DNA of 64,000 nucleotides from Rubripirellula lacrimiformis. Lineage in GTDB: Bacteria > Planctomycetota > Planctomycetia > Pirellulales > Pirellulaceae. The stretch covers positions 4,712,001 through 4,776,000 of the forward strand of contig NZ_CP036525.1 in NCBI RefSeq assembly GCF_007741535.1, given 5' to 3'. The position numbers and the translations under genes are program-made. The notes under the pieces were generated by a model. It was not told the DNA's origin, did not search any database, and worked only from the letters and a program-made list of their open reading frames with translations. Below, in pieces: positions 33,885-42,190 of this stretch (the stretch's first letter is position 1; each line of letters starts with the position of its first letter).

Positions 33885-34246
33885 TTCCCCCGCTTTTTCA
33901 TTTTACGAATCTGTTCTTTGATGACTTCAAATTGTTCTGGTGAAAGCCCAGTCGCCAACCGCATCAGCTCGGGCATGTCTTTAGGGTGTTGGCGGACCAT
34001 GATATCCACGTCATCCGGCACGCGATCCGCCAGCCGAATCCATTCGTCGGAATCCTCGCCCAACAACTCGGCGATCTTCGTGACACGATCCGCCGTCGGC
34101 GGCGCGAAGTGATCCTGTTCGACCTGCGACAGATAAGTTGCCGACACGCCAATCATCTCGGCGAACTTGCGCAGCGTGATCTTCTTCGCCATCCGTTTTT
34201 CGCGCAGCACCGCGCCAAACGACTTCGCACCACGAGCCTTTTTCAT
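33881..34246 (-). CDS. XRE-family transcriptional regulator
   Basis: A 121-residue protein: residues 10-70 are a helix-turn-helix (FGAVLREKRMAKKITLRKFA, MIGVSATYLSQVEQDHFAPP) of the XRE/Cro type, followed by a helical tail (ELMRLATGLSPEQFEVIKEQ). The ATG at 34244-34246 has GGGAGG nine bases upstream. It starts the minus-strand replication and regulation block and is coupled to the ImmA gene. A possible operator with GTTTA-N8-TAAAC lies about 120 bases upstream. It probably is the phage repressor or the regulator of the linked module. Confidence 0.9.
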   Translation of the reverse strand: MKKARGAKSFGAVLREKRMAKKITLRKFAEMIGVSATYLSQVEQDHFAPPTADRVTKIAELLGEDSDEWIRLADRVPDDVDIMVRQHPKDMPELMRLATGLSPEQFEVIKEQIRKMKKRGK

Positions 34247-34364
34247 CGCGCAGGCCTCCCCGCCGAAAAGTTGCCCAAAATCCAATGCATCCAAAGCATG
34301 GCAATCTCCATCAACCACTTTCTCTCCCGGAAACCCGCAAAAACACGATCCCCCGGCCCTCGAT

Positions 34365-34382
34365 GTTTATCGTGAACTAAAC
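34365..34382. promoter_or_regulatory. Possible XRE operator
   Basis: GTTTA-N8-TAAAC is an 18-base inverted repeat about 120 bases upstream of the XRE start. ACTAAAC also occurs at 33083-33089 in the gap before the 33040 gene. Five-base arms can arise by chance, so this is weak. Confidence 0.3.
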
Positions 34383-34773
34383 ACTGCAATCATCATATCC
34401 CGTGTCCACAAACCCGGACAATCCCCCAATCCGAAATTTTGCTAGCAAAGCCAGTGCCTTGGACATTGAATCCACTGGTAGTGACACGTCTGGTCTTTTG
34501 AATGAAAGAAAAGCAAGGATCATTTCAGGCAGCCTTTGACTTGGTTGACCGAGATGGAGTGCACACAGACGTTCACTGTTCATTCAAACCGATACGATGA
34601 ACCACAAAAGGCACACATCACTGAAAAAAATCACTGCCCAAAGAAACGCAAAAGCAAAAAACTATTGGTAATTACCGATTTCAGCGATCGCGTGCGTGTG
34701 CAGCAATCTTTTTGCTGAGGGGTTGTGCAGGGCCTGGGCATCCACTAGATTTCCCCTAATGGATGTCATGAGC

Positions 34774-34836
34774 GCATGAAAAACGGCTCCGTGCTTGAAC
34801 ACGAAGCCGTCTGCGTTCATGCGGGCTTGGGAGCCC
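34774..34836 (-). terminator. Nested hairpins, possible terminator or structured RNA
   Basis: GCATGAA (34774-34780) pairs with TTCATGC (34816-34822), enclosing ACGGCT/AGCCGT and CGTG/CACG around a 6-base loop. On the minus strand the inner stem is followed by TTTTT, as in an intrinsic terminator, though no minus-strand gene ends here. GGGCT-TGGG-AGCCC (34823-34836) lies next to it. Confidence 0.4.
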
Positions 34837-34973
34837 GGATGACCTATTGATAACACCATTCTGACTCCCGAATTCCTGCGGTCAAGGACGGCCGCTCCGT
34901 CGCTGGCAACTTCGCTCGCGACGTGTTTCGGTTATCGCGACCACGAGTGGTTGCATAGTTAGGAGTCAGTTTA

Positions 34974-36107
34974 ATGAAGAGTTTTGTTGTTTCGGTGGCA
35001 ATATTGATGAGTTTGGCCTCGCCAGCGCTCTCTCAGTTCGTTCCACCGCCCGATGGTGTCGTAAGCAAATCAATGCAAGCGGCCTCAGCGTTCCCCTTGC
35101 CTGAGCATGCAGCGGAGCGCATGACGCGACCATTCCAGTCGACTGACAGAGATCCCGACTGGAAAGTTGTTCGGTTGATGGCGGAGCTTAGCTTCCTCGC
35201 CTACGAGGACAGCATTCCAGCAGTGCAGAATCGCCTTCGCCTCTTTGACCTTGTTCTCGGTGAATTTGTCACAATCGACAACCATCACTTCATTACCGCA
35301 TGGGATGCGAAGCGTGATGTGCTGATTGTTGCATTTCGCGGCACCGACATCGCTCAACTCGCAGATGTCTGGACGGATTTGGACTACGCCAAGATCAAGA
35401 CCGACACCGGCGAAGTTCACAAGGGATTCTACAAAGCATCAGAGGCGATGATGCGATCGGTGGTTGCCGCGATCGAGCACCGCGGGCGTCCTCAGCACGT
35501 TTGGCTTACTGGGCACAGCCTTGGTGGTGCGATTGCAACTCTGACGATGCGACAGCTTGAATCACGTGGCCACCGCGTTGGCGGGCTCGTGACGTTCGGC
35601 CAACCTCGCGTGGGCGATCGAGCGTTCACGGAGGAAATGAATCGCAAACTTGGTTCGCGAATCTTGCGAGTCATCAACGAAGACGATGTTGTCGTGTCGC
35701 TTCCGCCGCGTATCCCACTGGTCCTGCCAGCGTACTACAGCGGTGGCAACGCCATTCAATTTTTGGATGGCAAGCTCAAGCAGAGCGGTGGCGTTCGGCT
35801 GATGGCAAAGCCACCAATCGACGGTGTCATTGGCGACGGCACGACACCCCAAGTTGACCTCGACTTGCTTGCACCACAGACGCCAAGCGGCAAAGTTCCC
35901 CCCGATCCGGAACCGCTCACCGCTGAGCAGTTCGAGGAACTGAAGCAAATACTCAATGATCGCGACGGGAGCGTAGCCGACGAGCAAACCTACGGTGGCC
36001 CCCTCGGAGGCCCGATGGATCGACTCGATCTAAAACGCCGCGCGGGCAATCACCCGATGCACCTCTACATCCAGAACATCGAGCGTTTCGCTGCGGAGGG
36101 CAAGTAA
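34974..36107 (+). CDS. Secreted class 3 lipase (alpha/beta hydrolase)
   Basis: A 377-residue protein with a Sec signal peptide (MKSFVVSVAILMSLASPALS; cleavage likely before QF). Residues about 60-260 match Lipase_3: LIVAFRGTDIAQLADVWTDL, nucleophile elbow TGHSLGGA (GHSLGG at 180-185, Ser182), TFGQPRVGD, and NEDDVVVSLPPR carrying the catalytic Asp near 236. A His near 360 (NHPMHLY) is the likely third residue. TAGGAG precedes the ATG. The stop is one base from the CD-NTase start, so it forms one operon with a CBASS pair. CBASS lipases known so far are patatin-like and cytosolic; an exported class 3 enzyme here is unusual. Confidence 0.88.
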   Translation: MKSFVVSVAILMSLASPALSQFVPPPDGVVSKSMQAASAFPLPEHAAERMTRPFQSTDRDPDWKVVRLMAELSFLAYEDSIPAVQNRLRLFDLVLGEFVTIDNHHFITAWDAKRDVLIVAFRGTDIAQLADVWTDLDYAKIKTDTGEVHKGFYKASEAMMRSVVAAIEHRGRPQHVWLTGHSLGGAIATLTMRQLESRGHRVGGLVTFGQPRVGDRAFTEEMNRKLGSRILRVINEDDVVVSLPPRIPLVLPAYYSGGNAIQFLDGKLKQSGGVRLMAKPPIDGVIGDGTTPQVDLDLLAPQTPSGKVPPDPEPLTAEQFEELKQILNDRDGSVADEQTYGGPLGGPMDRLDLKRRAGNHPMHLYIQNIERFAAEGK

Positions 36108-36108
36108 G

Positions 36109-37053
36109 ATGCAAAATCAACTAGCTTCGTCATCCAGCGTCCATCAGCGACGATCCAAAACGGACTGGGAAAATCGGTTTGCTTCCTGGGCTGCATCGCC
36201 GTCTGCGACAGAACAGCAGCGAGCAGAAAATGCGGAAAGCATGATTCGGTCTGCAATTCAAAATAGTCCGAAACTTTCGCAGCGCACGATACGGGTTTTT
36301 ACCCAAGGCTCGTATCGCAATCGGGTGAATGTCCGCAAAGACAGTGACGTCGATATCGGCGTGCTTTGCTTTGACTCTATCTTTCCGGAGTACCCGGATG
36401 AAAACGTGAAGCTGGCCCGGAAGAGCCTAGACGTATCAGCCGTCTACGGCTACGCCCAGTTCAAGAACGAACTTGAAGAAGCACTGGTGGCCAAGTTCGG
36501 TCGTCCCGCAGTAAGCCGTGGCTCAAAATCATTCGATGTCTCCGAGACCTCCTATCGAGTCGAAGCAGACGTTGCAGCATTTTTCGAGCACCGACGTTAC
36601 ACCACTGTCAACGATTACCTATCTGGCGTGGAGATGATTCCAGACGATCTCAGGCCCCCGATGATTCGGAACTGGCCTGAGCAGCACTACAGCAACGGTG
36701 TGACGAAGAACTCGGCTACATCACGGCGGTTTAAGCGTGTCGTTCGGATTCTCAAGTCGTTGAGTAATGAGATGTCTGCGAATGGAATATCCTCGGCGGG
36801 ACGCACGCCGAGCTTCCTGGTCGAATGTCTCGTCTGGAATGCGCCCAATGCGAATTTCTTGAACGACTCGTACTGGGCGATGACGCGCAGCGTGCTCGCC
36901 TGGCTGTTTAACAACACCAGGACAGATCAATCGTGTAAGCATTGGGGAGAAGTAAGCAACTTGAAGTATCTTTTCAATGCATCGCAGCCCTGGACCAGAG
37001 CCGAGGCCCATCGCTTCATTTCTGACGCCTGGGATTACGTGGGGTTCGATTGA
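36109..37053 (+). CDS. CD-NTase (CBASS cyclic-oligonucleotide synthase)
   Basis: A 314-residue nucleotidyltransferase. The GSYRN helix start is at 67-71, the metal-binding SDVDIGV at 79-85 (Asp80 and Asp82) and the third Asp in VEADVAAF near 154. This is the DNA polymerase-beta-like core of CD-NTases, which make cyclic di- or trinucleotides upon phage infection. The C-terminal part (RRFKRVVRILKSLSNEM, SFLVECLVWN) matches the helical OAS-like domain. GGAGGG lies about ten bases upstream. The following gene is a Cap15-like effector, which supports CBASS. Product nucleotide and clade cannot be told by eye. Confidence 0.87.
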   Translation: MQNQLASSSSVHQRRSKTDWENRFASWAASPSATEQQRAENAESMIRSAIQNSPKLSQRTIRVFTQGSYRNRVNVRKDSDVDIGVLCFDSIFPEYPDENVKLARKSLDVSAVYGYAQFKNELEEALVAKFGRPAVSRGSKSFDVSETSYRVEADVAAFFEHRRYTTVNDYLSGVEMIPDDLRPPMIRNWPEQHYSNGVTKNSATSRRFKRVVRILKSLSNEMSANGISSAGRTPSFLVECLVWNAPNANFLNDSYWAMTRSVLAWLFNNTRTDQSCKHWGEVSNLKYLFNASQPWTRAEAHRFISDAWDYVGFD

Positions 37054-37736
37054 TGCTAACACGAACCCACGTATCTGCGTTTGTAGGTCTAACGATCGTC
37101 GCATGGCTGCTAGCACTTTGGTTGCAGGGGCAGCCAGTGTTGTCCCTTTCCTTCATCCGTCCGTTCGGAATTGTGGTTGGTCTCGTATGTGGGATCGCAG
37201 CAGTTTTCAATCGGTGGGCGTGGGCCTGGCCAATTTTCCGAGGCTGGTTCGTAGACAGACCCGATCTCCGGGGAACCTGGGAAGCCACCTTGATTTCCGA
37301 TTGGACCGACCCAACCACTGGGGAAAAGATCGGCCCAATCACTGGCTACGTCGTCGTTCGCCAAACTCTGGCAAGTCTATCGGTACGGCTTATGACGGTG
37401 GAGTCTCGGTCTCACTCAATCTCGCACGGAATCACGAAGGAATCCGACGAGATTTTCAGGATGGCTGTGGTCTATCGCAACGAGCCTGAGATTGAATTGC
37501 AGGGTACGAGAAGCGAAATCCATCATGGATCTCTTTGGCTAGAAATTCTTGGCGAAGGACCTGAGTGCATGAAGGGGCACTACTGGACAGATCGTGGTAC
37601 GCGCGGCGGGATGGAACTTCGCGATCGTATGCGACGGTGCTTTGACTGCTATGAGCATGCCCATGATGCGTTCAGTCGACCCGAAACGTCCTCTGAAAGC
37701 GAATCGCATGAAGAGGCCGACGCGACATGCCCTTGA
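37053..37736 (+). CDS. Cap15-like CBASS effector (S-2TM-beta)
   Basis: A 227-residue membrane protein with two N-terminal helices (about residues 6-25 and 35-55) and a beta-barrel domain from about 68: DLRGTWEATLISDW, ITGYVVVRQTLASLSVRLMT, SRSHSISHG, VVYRNEPEI, HHGSLWLEIL and GHYWTDRGTRGGMELRDR. This order of motifs is that of the SMODS-associated 2TM-beta (Cap15) family, which oligomerises on cyclic nucleotide and disrupts the inner membrane. The ATG overlaps the CD-NTase stop (TGATG) and its own stop overlaps the next gene by 10 bases. A TTG one codon earlier is an alternative start. Confidence 0.85.
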   Translation: MLTRTHVSAFVGLTIVAWLLALWLQGQPVLSLSFIRPFGIVVGLVCGIAAVFNRWAWAWPIFRGWFVDRPDLRGTWEATLISDWTDPTTGEKIGPITGYVVVRQTLASLSVRLMTVESRSHSISHGITKESDEIFRMAVVYRNEPEIELQGTRSEIHHGSLWLEILGEGPECMKGHYWTDRGTRGGMELRDRMRRCFDCYEHAHDAFSRPETSSESESHEEADATCP

Positions 37737-38293
37737 TCAGCGACATTGCCGAAGTCCGGATGGGCTATCACTTTCGCGGCCGGGTTCAGGAGGAACCCGG
37801 TGGCAATGCGTTGGTGCTGCAGATTCGCGATGTGGATGAAGATGGTCGGTTCGATCCGGAAGCATTGACGCCGATGGAGATTCCGAATTTGCCAAATCAC
37901 GCACTGTCGGCTGGCGATGCTGTGTTCTTGGCTCGCGGTGCCCGCCGGTATGCGTTTCTGTTTGATGCAGTGAGCCACGACAACATCGTGCCGGCTGGAT
38001 ATTTCATGGTGCTTCGTGCCAATCACGAGCGGGTTCGACCGGGGTATTTGGCTTGGGCGATTAACCAGGATCGGTTCCAGGCCCTAATTGACTCGGTGTC
38101 GGCGGGCACGGCAGTGCCTCAGATCACGAAGAGCAATTTGACCAGACTTTCCATCGATGTGCCTGACCTACAGACGCAAGATCGTATCGCCGCGATCGAC
38201 TCGCTGATGAAACGTGAACGAACACTGATGCAACACCTGACAGACCGGCGGTCCGCATTGCTGCGGGCGGCGGCTCGCGGGGCCGACGACTAA
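37727..38293 (+). CDS. Half-size type I restriction specificity protein (HsdS-like)
   Basis: A 188-residue protein with one target-recognition domain and one conserved helix: ISDIAEVRMGYHFRGRVQEE, YLAWAINQDRFQALIDSVSA, GTAVPQITKSNLTRLSIDVP and IAAIDSLMKRERTLMQHLTD. It matches the S-subunit pattern '..p...iA......lid....q', but only a single half, so it could dimerise like split HsdS or act as a regulator. It overlaps the Cap15-like gene by ten bases and precedes hsdM by 72. The longer full HsdS follows hsdM, so two S-type proteins exist in one locus. Confidence 0.78.
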   Translation: MPLISDIAEVRMGYHFRGRVQEEPGGNALVLQIRDVDEDGRFDPEALTPMEIPNLPNHALSAGDAVFLARGARRYAFLFDAVSHDNIVPAGYFMVLRANHERVRPGYLAWAINQDRFQALIDSVSAGTAVPQITKSNLTRLSIDVPDLQTQDRIAAIDSLMKRERTLMQHLTDRRSALLRAAARGADD

Positions 38294-38365
38294 TCACTCG
38301 GCCGCGCCCCAAACCGAAACCAACAATCAATAAACGCTGAGAAAAATCGGAAGACATACAACACC

Positions 38366-39892
38366 ATGAGCAACGAATTCACTCAAGACGAAATCAACTC
38401 GATCGTTTGGAAGGCTTGCGATTCGTTTCGCGGGGCCGTCGATCCGTCGGAATACAAGAACTACATCCTGACGATGTTGTTCCTGAAGTACCTGACCGAC
38501 CTGTGGAAAGACAAACGTGACGAATACACCAAGAAGTACAAGGGTGATAAAAAGCGGATCGAGCGGGCACTGGCTCGTGAGCGGTTTGCGCTACCGCCGA
38601 AGTGTGACTTTGACACGCTGTACGAGAACCGCGAAGCGGCTGATATCGGTGACCGGATCAATAAAGCGCTGCAGAAGATCGAAGATGCCAACAAGGCGAA
38701 GCTCGAGAACGTTTTCCGAAACATCGACTTCAACTCTGAAGCGGCATTGGGGCAGACGAAGGATCGCAATCGGCGGTTGAAGAATCTGTTGGAGGATTTC
38801 TACGGCAGCGACACGCGGCCGTTGGATCTGCGACCGTCGCATCTGAGCAACCGTGACGTGATCGGGGATTGTTACGAGTACCTGATTGAAAAATTTGCGG
38901 CGGGAGCTGGGAAGAAGGCTGGCGAGTTTTACACGCCCAAAGAAGTGTCGATGCTGCTGGCTAAGTTGGTCGATCCGCAGCCCGGTGACACAATTTGCGA
39001 TCCGGCGTGTGGCAGCGGCTCGTTGTTGATTCGCACGGCGAAAGAAATTCAGGAACCCGACGGTTCGCCGAGTCGCAATTTTTCATTGTTCGGGCAAGAG
39101 TCCAACGGCAGCACTTGGGCATTGTCGCGGATGAACATGTTCTTGCACGAAATGGACAGTGCGCGGATCGAGTGGTGCGACACGATCACGAACCCGCGGT
39201 TGGTCGAAGATGACCAGTTGATGAAGTTCAACGTCGTGGTCGCCAATCCGCCATTCTCGCTGGACAAGTGGGGAGCCGAGACGGCGGACACGGACCAGTA
39301 CAAACGGTTCTGGCGAGGCATTCCGCCCAAGAGCAAGGGCGACTTCGCGTTCATCACGCACATGATCGAAACGGCGCTAGCTGGTGAAGGTCGCGTGGGC
39401 GTGATCGTGCCGCATGGGGTGTTGTTTCGTGGCGGCAGCGAGGGATTGATTCGGCAGAAGCTGGTCGATGAAAACTTGCTTGATGTTGTTGTCGGCTTGC
39501 CGGCCGGCTTGTTCTTCGGCACCGGTATCCCGGCTGCGATTCTGGTGTTCCGCAAGGACAAGAAAAAACGCAACGTGATGTTTATCGACGCCAGTCGCGA
39601 ATTCATTGACGCCAAGGCACGTTCATACTTGGGCGAAGATCACATTGACAAGATTGTGAAGACGTACAAGAAGCGAAAGAATGTCGACAAGTACGCCTGT
39701 GTCGCCGACATTGCTGAGATCGAAGAAAACGATTTCAACCTGAACATCCCCCGCTACGTCGACACGTTTGAGGAAGAAGAAGATGTCGACGTACGAGCGG
39801 TACAGAAAGAGATTGATGGGTTGGAGAAGGAGTTGGCTGCAGTGCAGAAGGAGATGGCTGGGTATTTGAAGGAGCTGGGATATGGATCATAG
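38366..39892 (+). CDS. hsdM: Type I restriction-modification methyltransferase (HsdM)
   Basis: A 508-residue adenine-N6 methyltransferase subunit: helical N-domain (residues 1-150, YILTMLFLKYLTDLWKDK), AdoMet site DPACGSGSL near 209-217, catalytic NPPF near 294-297 (VVANPPFSLDKW), and a C-terminal coiled coil (VQKEIDGLEKELAAVQKEMA) that contacts HsdS. Length and order are standard. It overlaps hsdS by eleven bases. Methylates one strand within the bipartite HsdS target to protect host DNA. Confidence 0.96.
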   Translation: MSNEFTQDEINSIVWKACDSFRGAVDPSEYKNYILTMLFLKYLTDLWKDKRDEYTKKYKGDKKRIERALARERFALPPKCDFDTLYENREAADIGDRINKALQKIEDANKAKLENVFRNIDFNSEAALGQTKDRNRRLKNLLEDFYGSDTRPLDLRPSHLSNRDVIGDCYEYLIEKFAAGAGKKAGEFYTPKEVSMLLAKLVDPQPGDTICDPACGSGSLLIRTAKEIQEPDGSPSRNFSLFGQESNGSTWALSRMNMFLHEMDSARIEWCDTITNPRLVEDDQLMKFNVVVANPPFSLDKWGAETADTDQYKRFWRGIPPKSKGDFAFITHMIETALAGEGRVGVIVPHGVLFRGGSEGLIRQKLVDENLLDVVVGLPAGLFFGTGIPAAILVFRKDKKKRNVMFIDASREFIDAKARSYLGEDHIDKIVKTYKKRKNVDKYACVADIAEIEENDFNLNIPRYVDTFEEEEDVDVRAVQKEIDGLEKELAAVQKEMAGYLKELGYGS

Positions 39893-41105
39893 AGATTGGA
39901 AGTCTCTTACGCTGTCGCAGTTAAGCGAGAAGAGAATCTCCTACGGAATCGTGCAAACCGGCGAAGCTCAGAAAAACGGGGTGAAGTGTCTCCGTGTCGT
40001 CGACATAACAAAGCCTCGCATCCAGCTTGACCAATTGATTACCACATCTCAAGAAATCAATCAGTCATATAAACGCACGATTCTTGAGAAAGACGAGTTG
40101 GTTTTAGCTTTACGAGGAGAAATTGGTAAAGCAATTCTTGTTTGTGACGAACTCGTTGGTTGCAATCTCACAAGAGGATTGGCCCGCATTTCACCCAACG
40201 GCAATGTCACGCCCGCGTTTCTCTTTCAGGTCATGCAGTCTGCGGAGACTCTGCGTCGCCTTGAGCGACGCACAAACGGCTCAGCATTAAAGGAGATTTC
40301 AATAGGTGAGCTTCGTCGGATAGCGTTACGTATCCCACCACTTCCTGAACAGCAAAAGATCGCAGCCATTCTTATGTCTTGGGATCGAGCAATTGAATTG
40401 ACAGAGGAGTTGATTGCCACCAAGCAGAAACGCAAACAATCCGTTATTCAATCGCAAATAACCAAACCGTTGCTTGCACTTAGTGTCGGCAGTGCGAGCC
40501 CCGGTTGGAACTTATCGAAACTCGGCAGATTTATCAGGAAGAGAAGCGAGAAAAGTAGCGACCTTAAGGCATTTCCGCTTCATAGTTTTACCATCGAAAA
40601 TGGCGTTACCGAAAAGACGGAGCGGTACGAACGCTCGTTTCTTTTGAAGGACAGCGACAACAACAAGTACGCAATTGTCCATTTCGGGGATTTCGTAATC
40701 AATCCGATGAACCTTCGTTTCGGTGCTATCGGACGGTCTCGATTGCGATCAAGCGTGAGCGTCTCGGCGTACTACGACGTGTTTTCCGTCATCGGTAATG
40801 ACTGCGACTCCAGCTTTCTTGAATACTTACTGAAGAGCCCCCGACTCATGCACATGTACGAAAGGTATGCGACAGGATCACTTATCGAAAAGAGACGAGT
40901 TCATTTCTCGGAGTTTGTCAAAATCCCCATCGCGTTGCCTCCTTTAAGGGAACAGAAACGCATCGCGACGATACTGAACGCGATGAACTGGGAAATTGAG
41001 TTACTTGTGAAAAAACTCGCGCTGCTCAAACAGCAAAAGAAGGGCCTGATGCAGCAACTGCTGACCGGCAAGACTCGCGTCAAACTTCCCAAGGGGGCTG
41101 CGTGA
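39882..41105 (+). CDS. hsdS: Type I restriction-modification specificity subunit (HsdS)
   Basis: A 407-residue S subunit with two target-recognition domains and two conserved helices. First half residues 1-175: RISYGIVQTGEAQKNGVKCL, ISIGELRRIALRIPPLPEQQ, IAAILMSWDRAIELTEELIA. Second half 190-405: FIRKRSEKSSDLKAFPLHSF, VHFSEFVKIPIALPPLREQK, RIATILNAMNWEIELLVKKL and a LKQQKKGLMQQLLTG ending. This gives a split recognition sequence. It overlaps hsdM (ATG within the last codons) and ends on the start of the YhcG-like gene. Base composition is lower in GC than hsdM, typical of a swapped specificity gene. Confidence 0.95.
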   Translation: MDHRDWKSLTLSQLSEKRISYGIVQTGEAQKNGVKCLRVVDITKPRIQLDQLITTSQEINQSYKRTILEKDELVLALRGEIGKAILVCDELVGCNLTRGLARISPNGNVTPAFLFQVMQSAETLRRLERRTNGSALKEISIGELRRIALRIPPLPEQQKIAAILMSWDRAIELTEELIATKQKRKQSVIQSQITKPLLALSVGSASPGWNLSKLGRFIRKRSEKSSDLKAFPLHSFTIENGVTEKTERYERSFLLKDSDNNKYAIVHFGDFVINPMNLRFGAIGRSRLRSSVSVSAYYDVFSVIGNDCDSSFLEYLLKSPRLMHMYERYATGSLIEKRRVHFSEFVKIPIALPPLREQKRIATILNAMNWEIELLVKKLALLKQQKKGLMQQLLTGKTRVKLPKGAA

Positions 41106-42190
41106 TGGCCAAGAAGAAAAGTGGTGTCGCCGTTCCCGATGATTACGCGGAAGTCTTTGAGGCACTCAAAGCACGAGTGCGGCAATCGCAAACGAAGGCG
41201 ATGCTGTCGGTCAACCGCGAACTGATCCAGCTCTACTGGGACATAGGACGCCAAATCGCTCAGCGACAGCAGAACGTTGGCTGGGGACGAAGTGTTGTCG
41301 ATCGGCTATCGAAGGACTTGCGTTCCGCCTTCCCAGACGTGAGCGGGTTTTCGTCTCGGAATATCTGGCGGATGCGAGCTTTTTTCCAAGCTTATTCGCC
41401 CGCAAGTGAGAATCTGCCACAGGCTGTGGCAGAATTGGAGACGCTAAAACTGCCACCGGCTGTGGCAGAAATCCCGTGGTCCCATAACACCCTGCTCATC
41501 GAAAAGGTCAAAGATCCTGTAGAGCGTCACTGGTATGCCGCGAAAACTCTCGAGCACGGTTGGAGCCGAGCCGTTCTGACGGTGCAGATTGAAAGCGGTT
41601 TGTACCAGCGTCAAGGCAAGGCAATCACCAACTTCGTCGCGACCCTGCCTCCGCCGCAGTCGGATCTGGCTCAAGAGTCACTGAAAGATCCGTACCTGTT
41701 CGACTTCCTGACGCTCCATGAGGATGCGGTCGAGCGGGATCTCGAACAGGGGCTTACCGACCATGTCCAACGGTTCCTGCTGGAGCTGGGTGCCGGGTTC
41801 GCATTTGTCGGGCGGCAAGTGCCGATCTCCGTTGGCGACGAAGACGACTTTCTAGATTTGCTGTTTTACCATCTGAAGCTGCGATGCTTCGTCGTCATTG
41901 ACTTGAAGATGAAGAAGTTCACGCCAGCCGATGCGGGGCAGATGAACTACTATCTTTCCGCCGTCGATGACCTGATGCGGCACCCGAACGACGAGCCAAC
42001 CATCGGTCTGATCCTTTGCAAATCAAAGGAACGCATCAAAGCCGAATATGCTCTGCGCGATATCAACAAACCAATTGGCGTCGCCGAATGGCAAACGCAA
42101 TTAGTGGAATCGTTGCCGGAGCCACTCAAAGGGAGTTTGCCGAGTATCGAGGAGATTGAAGCGGAATTTGAATCGGAGGACTCGCCATGA
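41105..42190 (+). CDS. YhcG/DUF1016 PDDEXK nuclease-family protein
   Basis: A 361-residue protein with an N-terminal DUF1016 domain (residues about 10-170: RVRQSQTKAMLSVNRELIQL, YWDIGRQIAQRQQNVGWGRS, VVDRLSKDLRSAFPDVSGFS) and a C-terminal PD-(D/E)XK fold (about 195-340: ELGAGFAFVGRQVPISVGDE, FLDLLFYHLKLRCFVVIDLK with the Asp-x-Lys pair, GQMNYYLSAVDD). YhcG-like proteins often sit in type I restriction loci. A CTGTGGCAGAA repeat near 41420-41470 shows a small tandem duplication. ATG overlaps the hsdS stop; a GTG one codon earlier is an alternative. Confidence 0.88.
   Translation: MAKKKSGVAVPDDYAEVFEALKARVRQSQTKAMLSVNRELIQLYWDIGRQIAQRQQNVGWGRSVVDRLSKDLRSAFPDVSGFSSRNIWRMRAFFQAYSPASENLPQAVAELETLKLPPAVAEIPWSHNTLLIEKVKDPVERHWYAAKTLEHGWSRAVLTVQIESGLYQRQGKAITNFVATLPPPQSDLAQESLKDPYLFDFLTLHEDAVERDLEQGLTDHVQRFLLELGAGFAFVGRQVPISVGDEDDFLDLLFYHLKLRCFVVIDLKMKKFTPADAGQMNYYLSAVDDLMRHPNDEPTIGLILCKSKERIKAEYALRDINKPIGVAEWQTQLVESLPEPLKGSLPSIEEIEAEFESEDSP

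Larger units (their letters stand above)
34247..34973. other. Intergenic region between prophage and defence island
   Basis: No supported gene is seen in this 727-base stretch. It holds a possible operator (34365-34382), an AT-richer stretch (about 34600-34690), a set of hairpins (34774-34836) and the lead-in of the lipase operon. It is the transition from phage genes (minus) to defence genes (plus) and so a candidate place for a phage end, but no integrase or direct repeat was found. Confidence 0.5.

Noticed and set aside
34365-34382. Idea that the XRE operator inverted repeat proves lysogeny control
   Set aside because: Arms of five bases are too short to be decisive; kept only as a low-confidence site.
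36977-37489. Plus-strand frame overlapping the CD-NTase end and Cap15-like gene
   Set aside because: It is a shadow of the Cap15-like gene in a second frame and has no recognisable domain.
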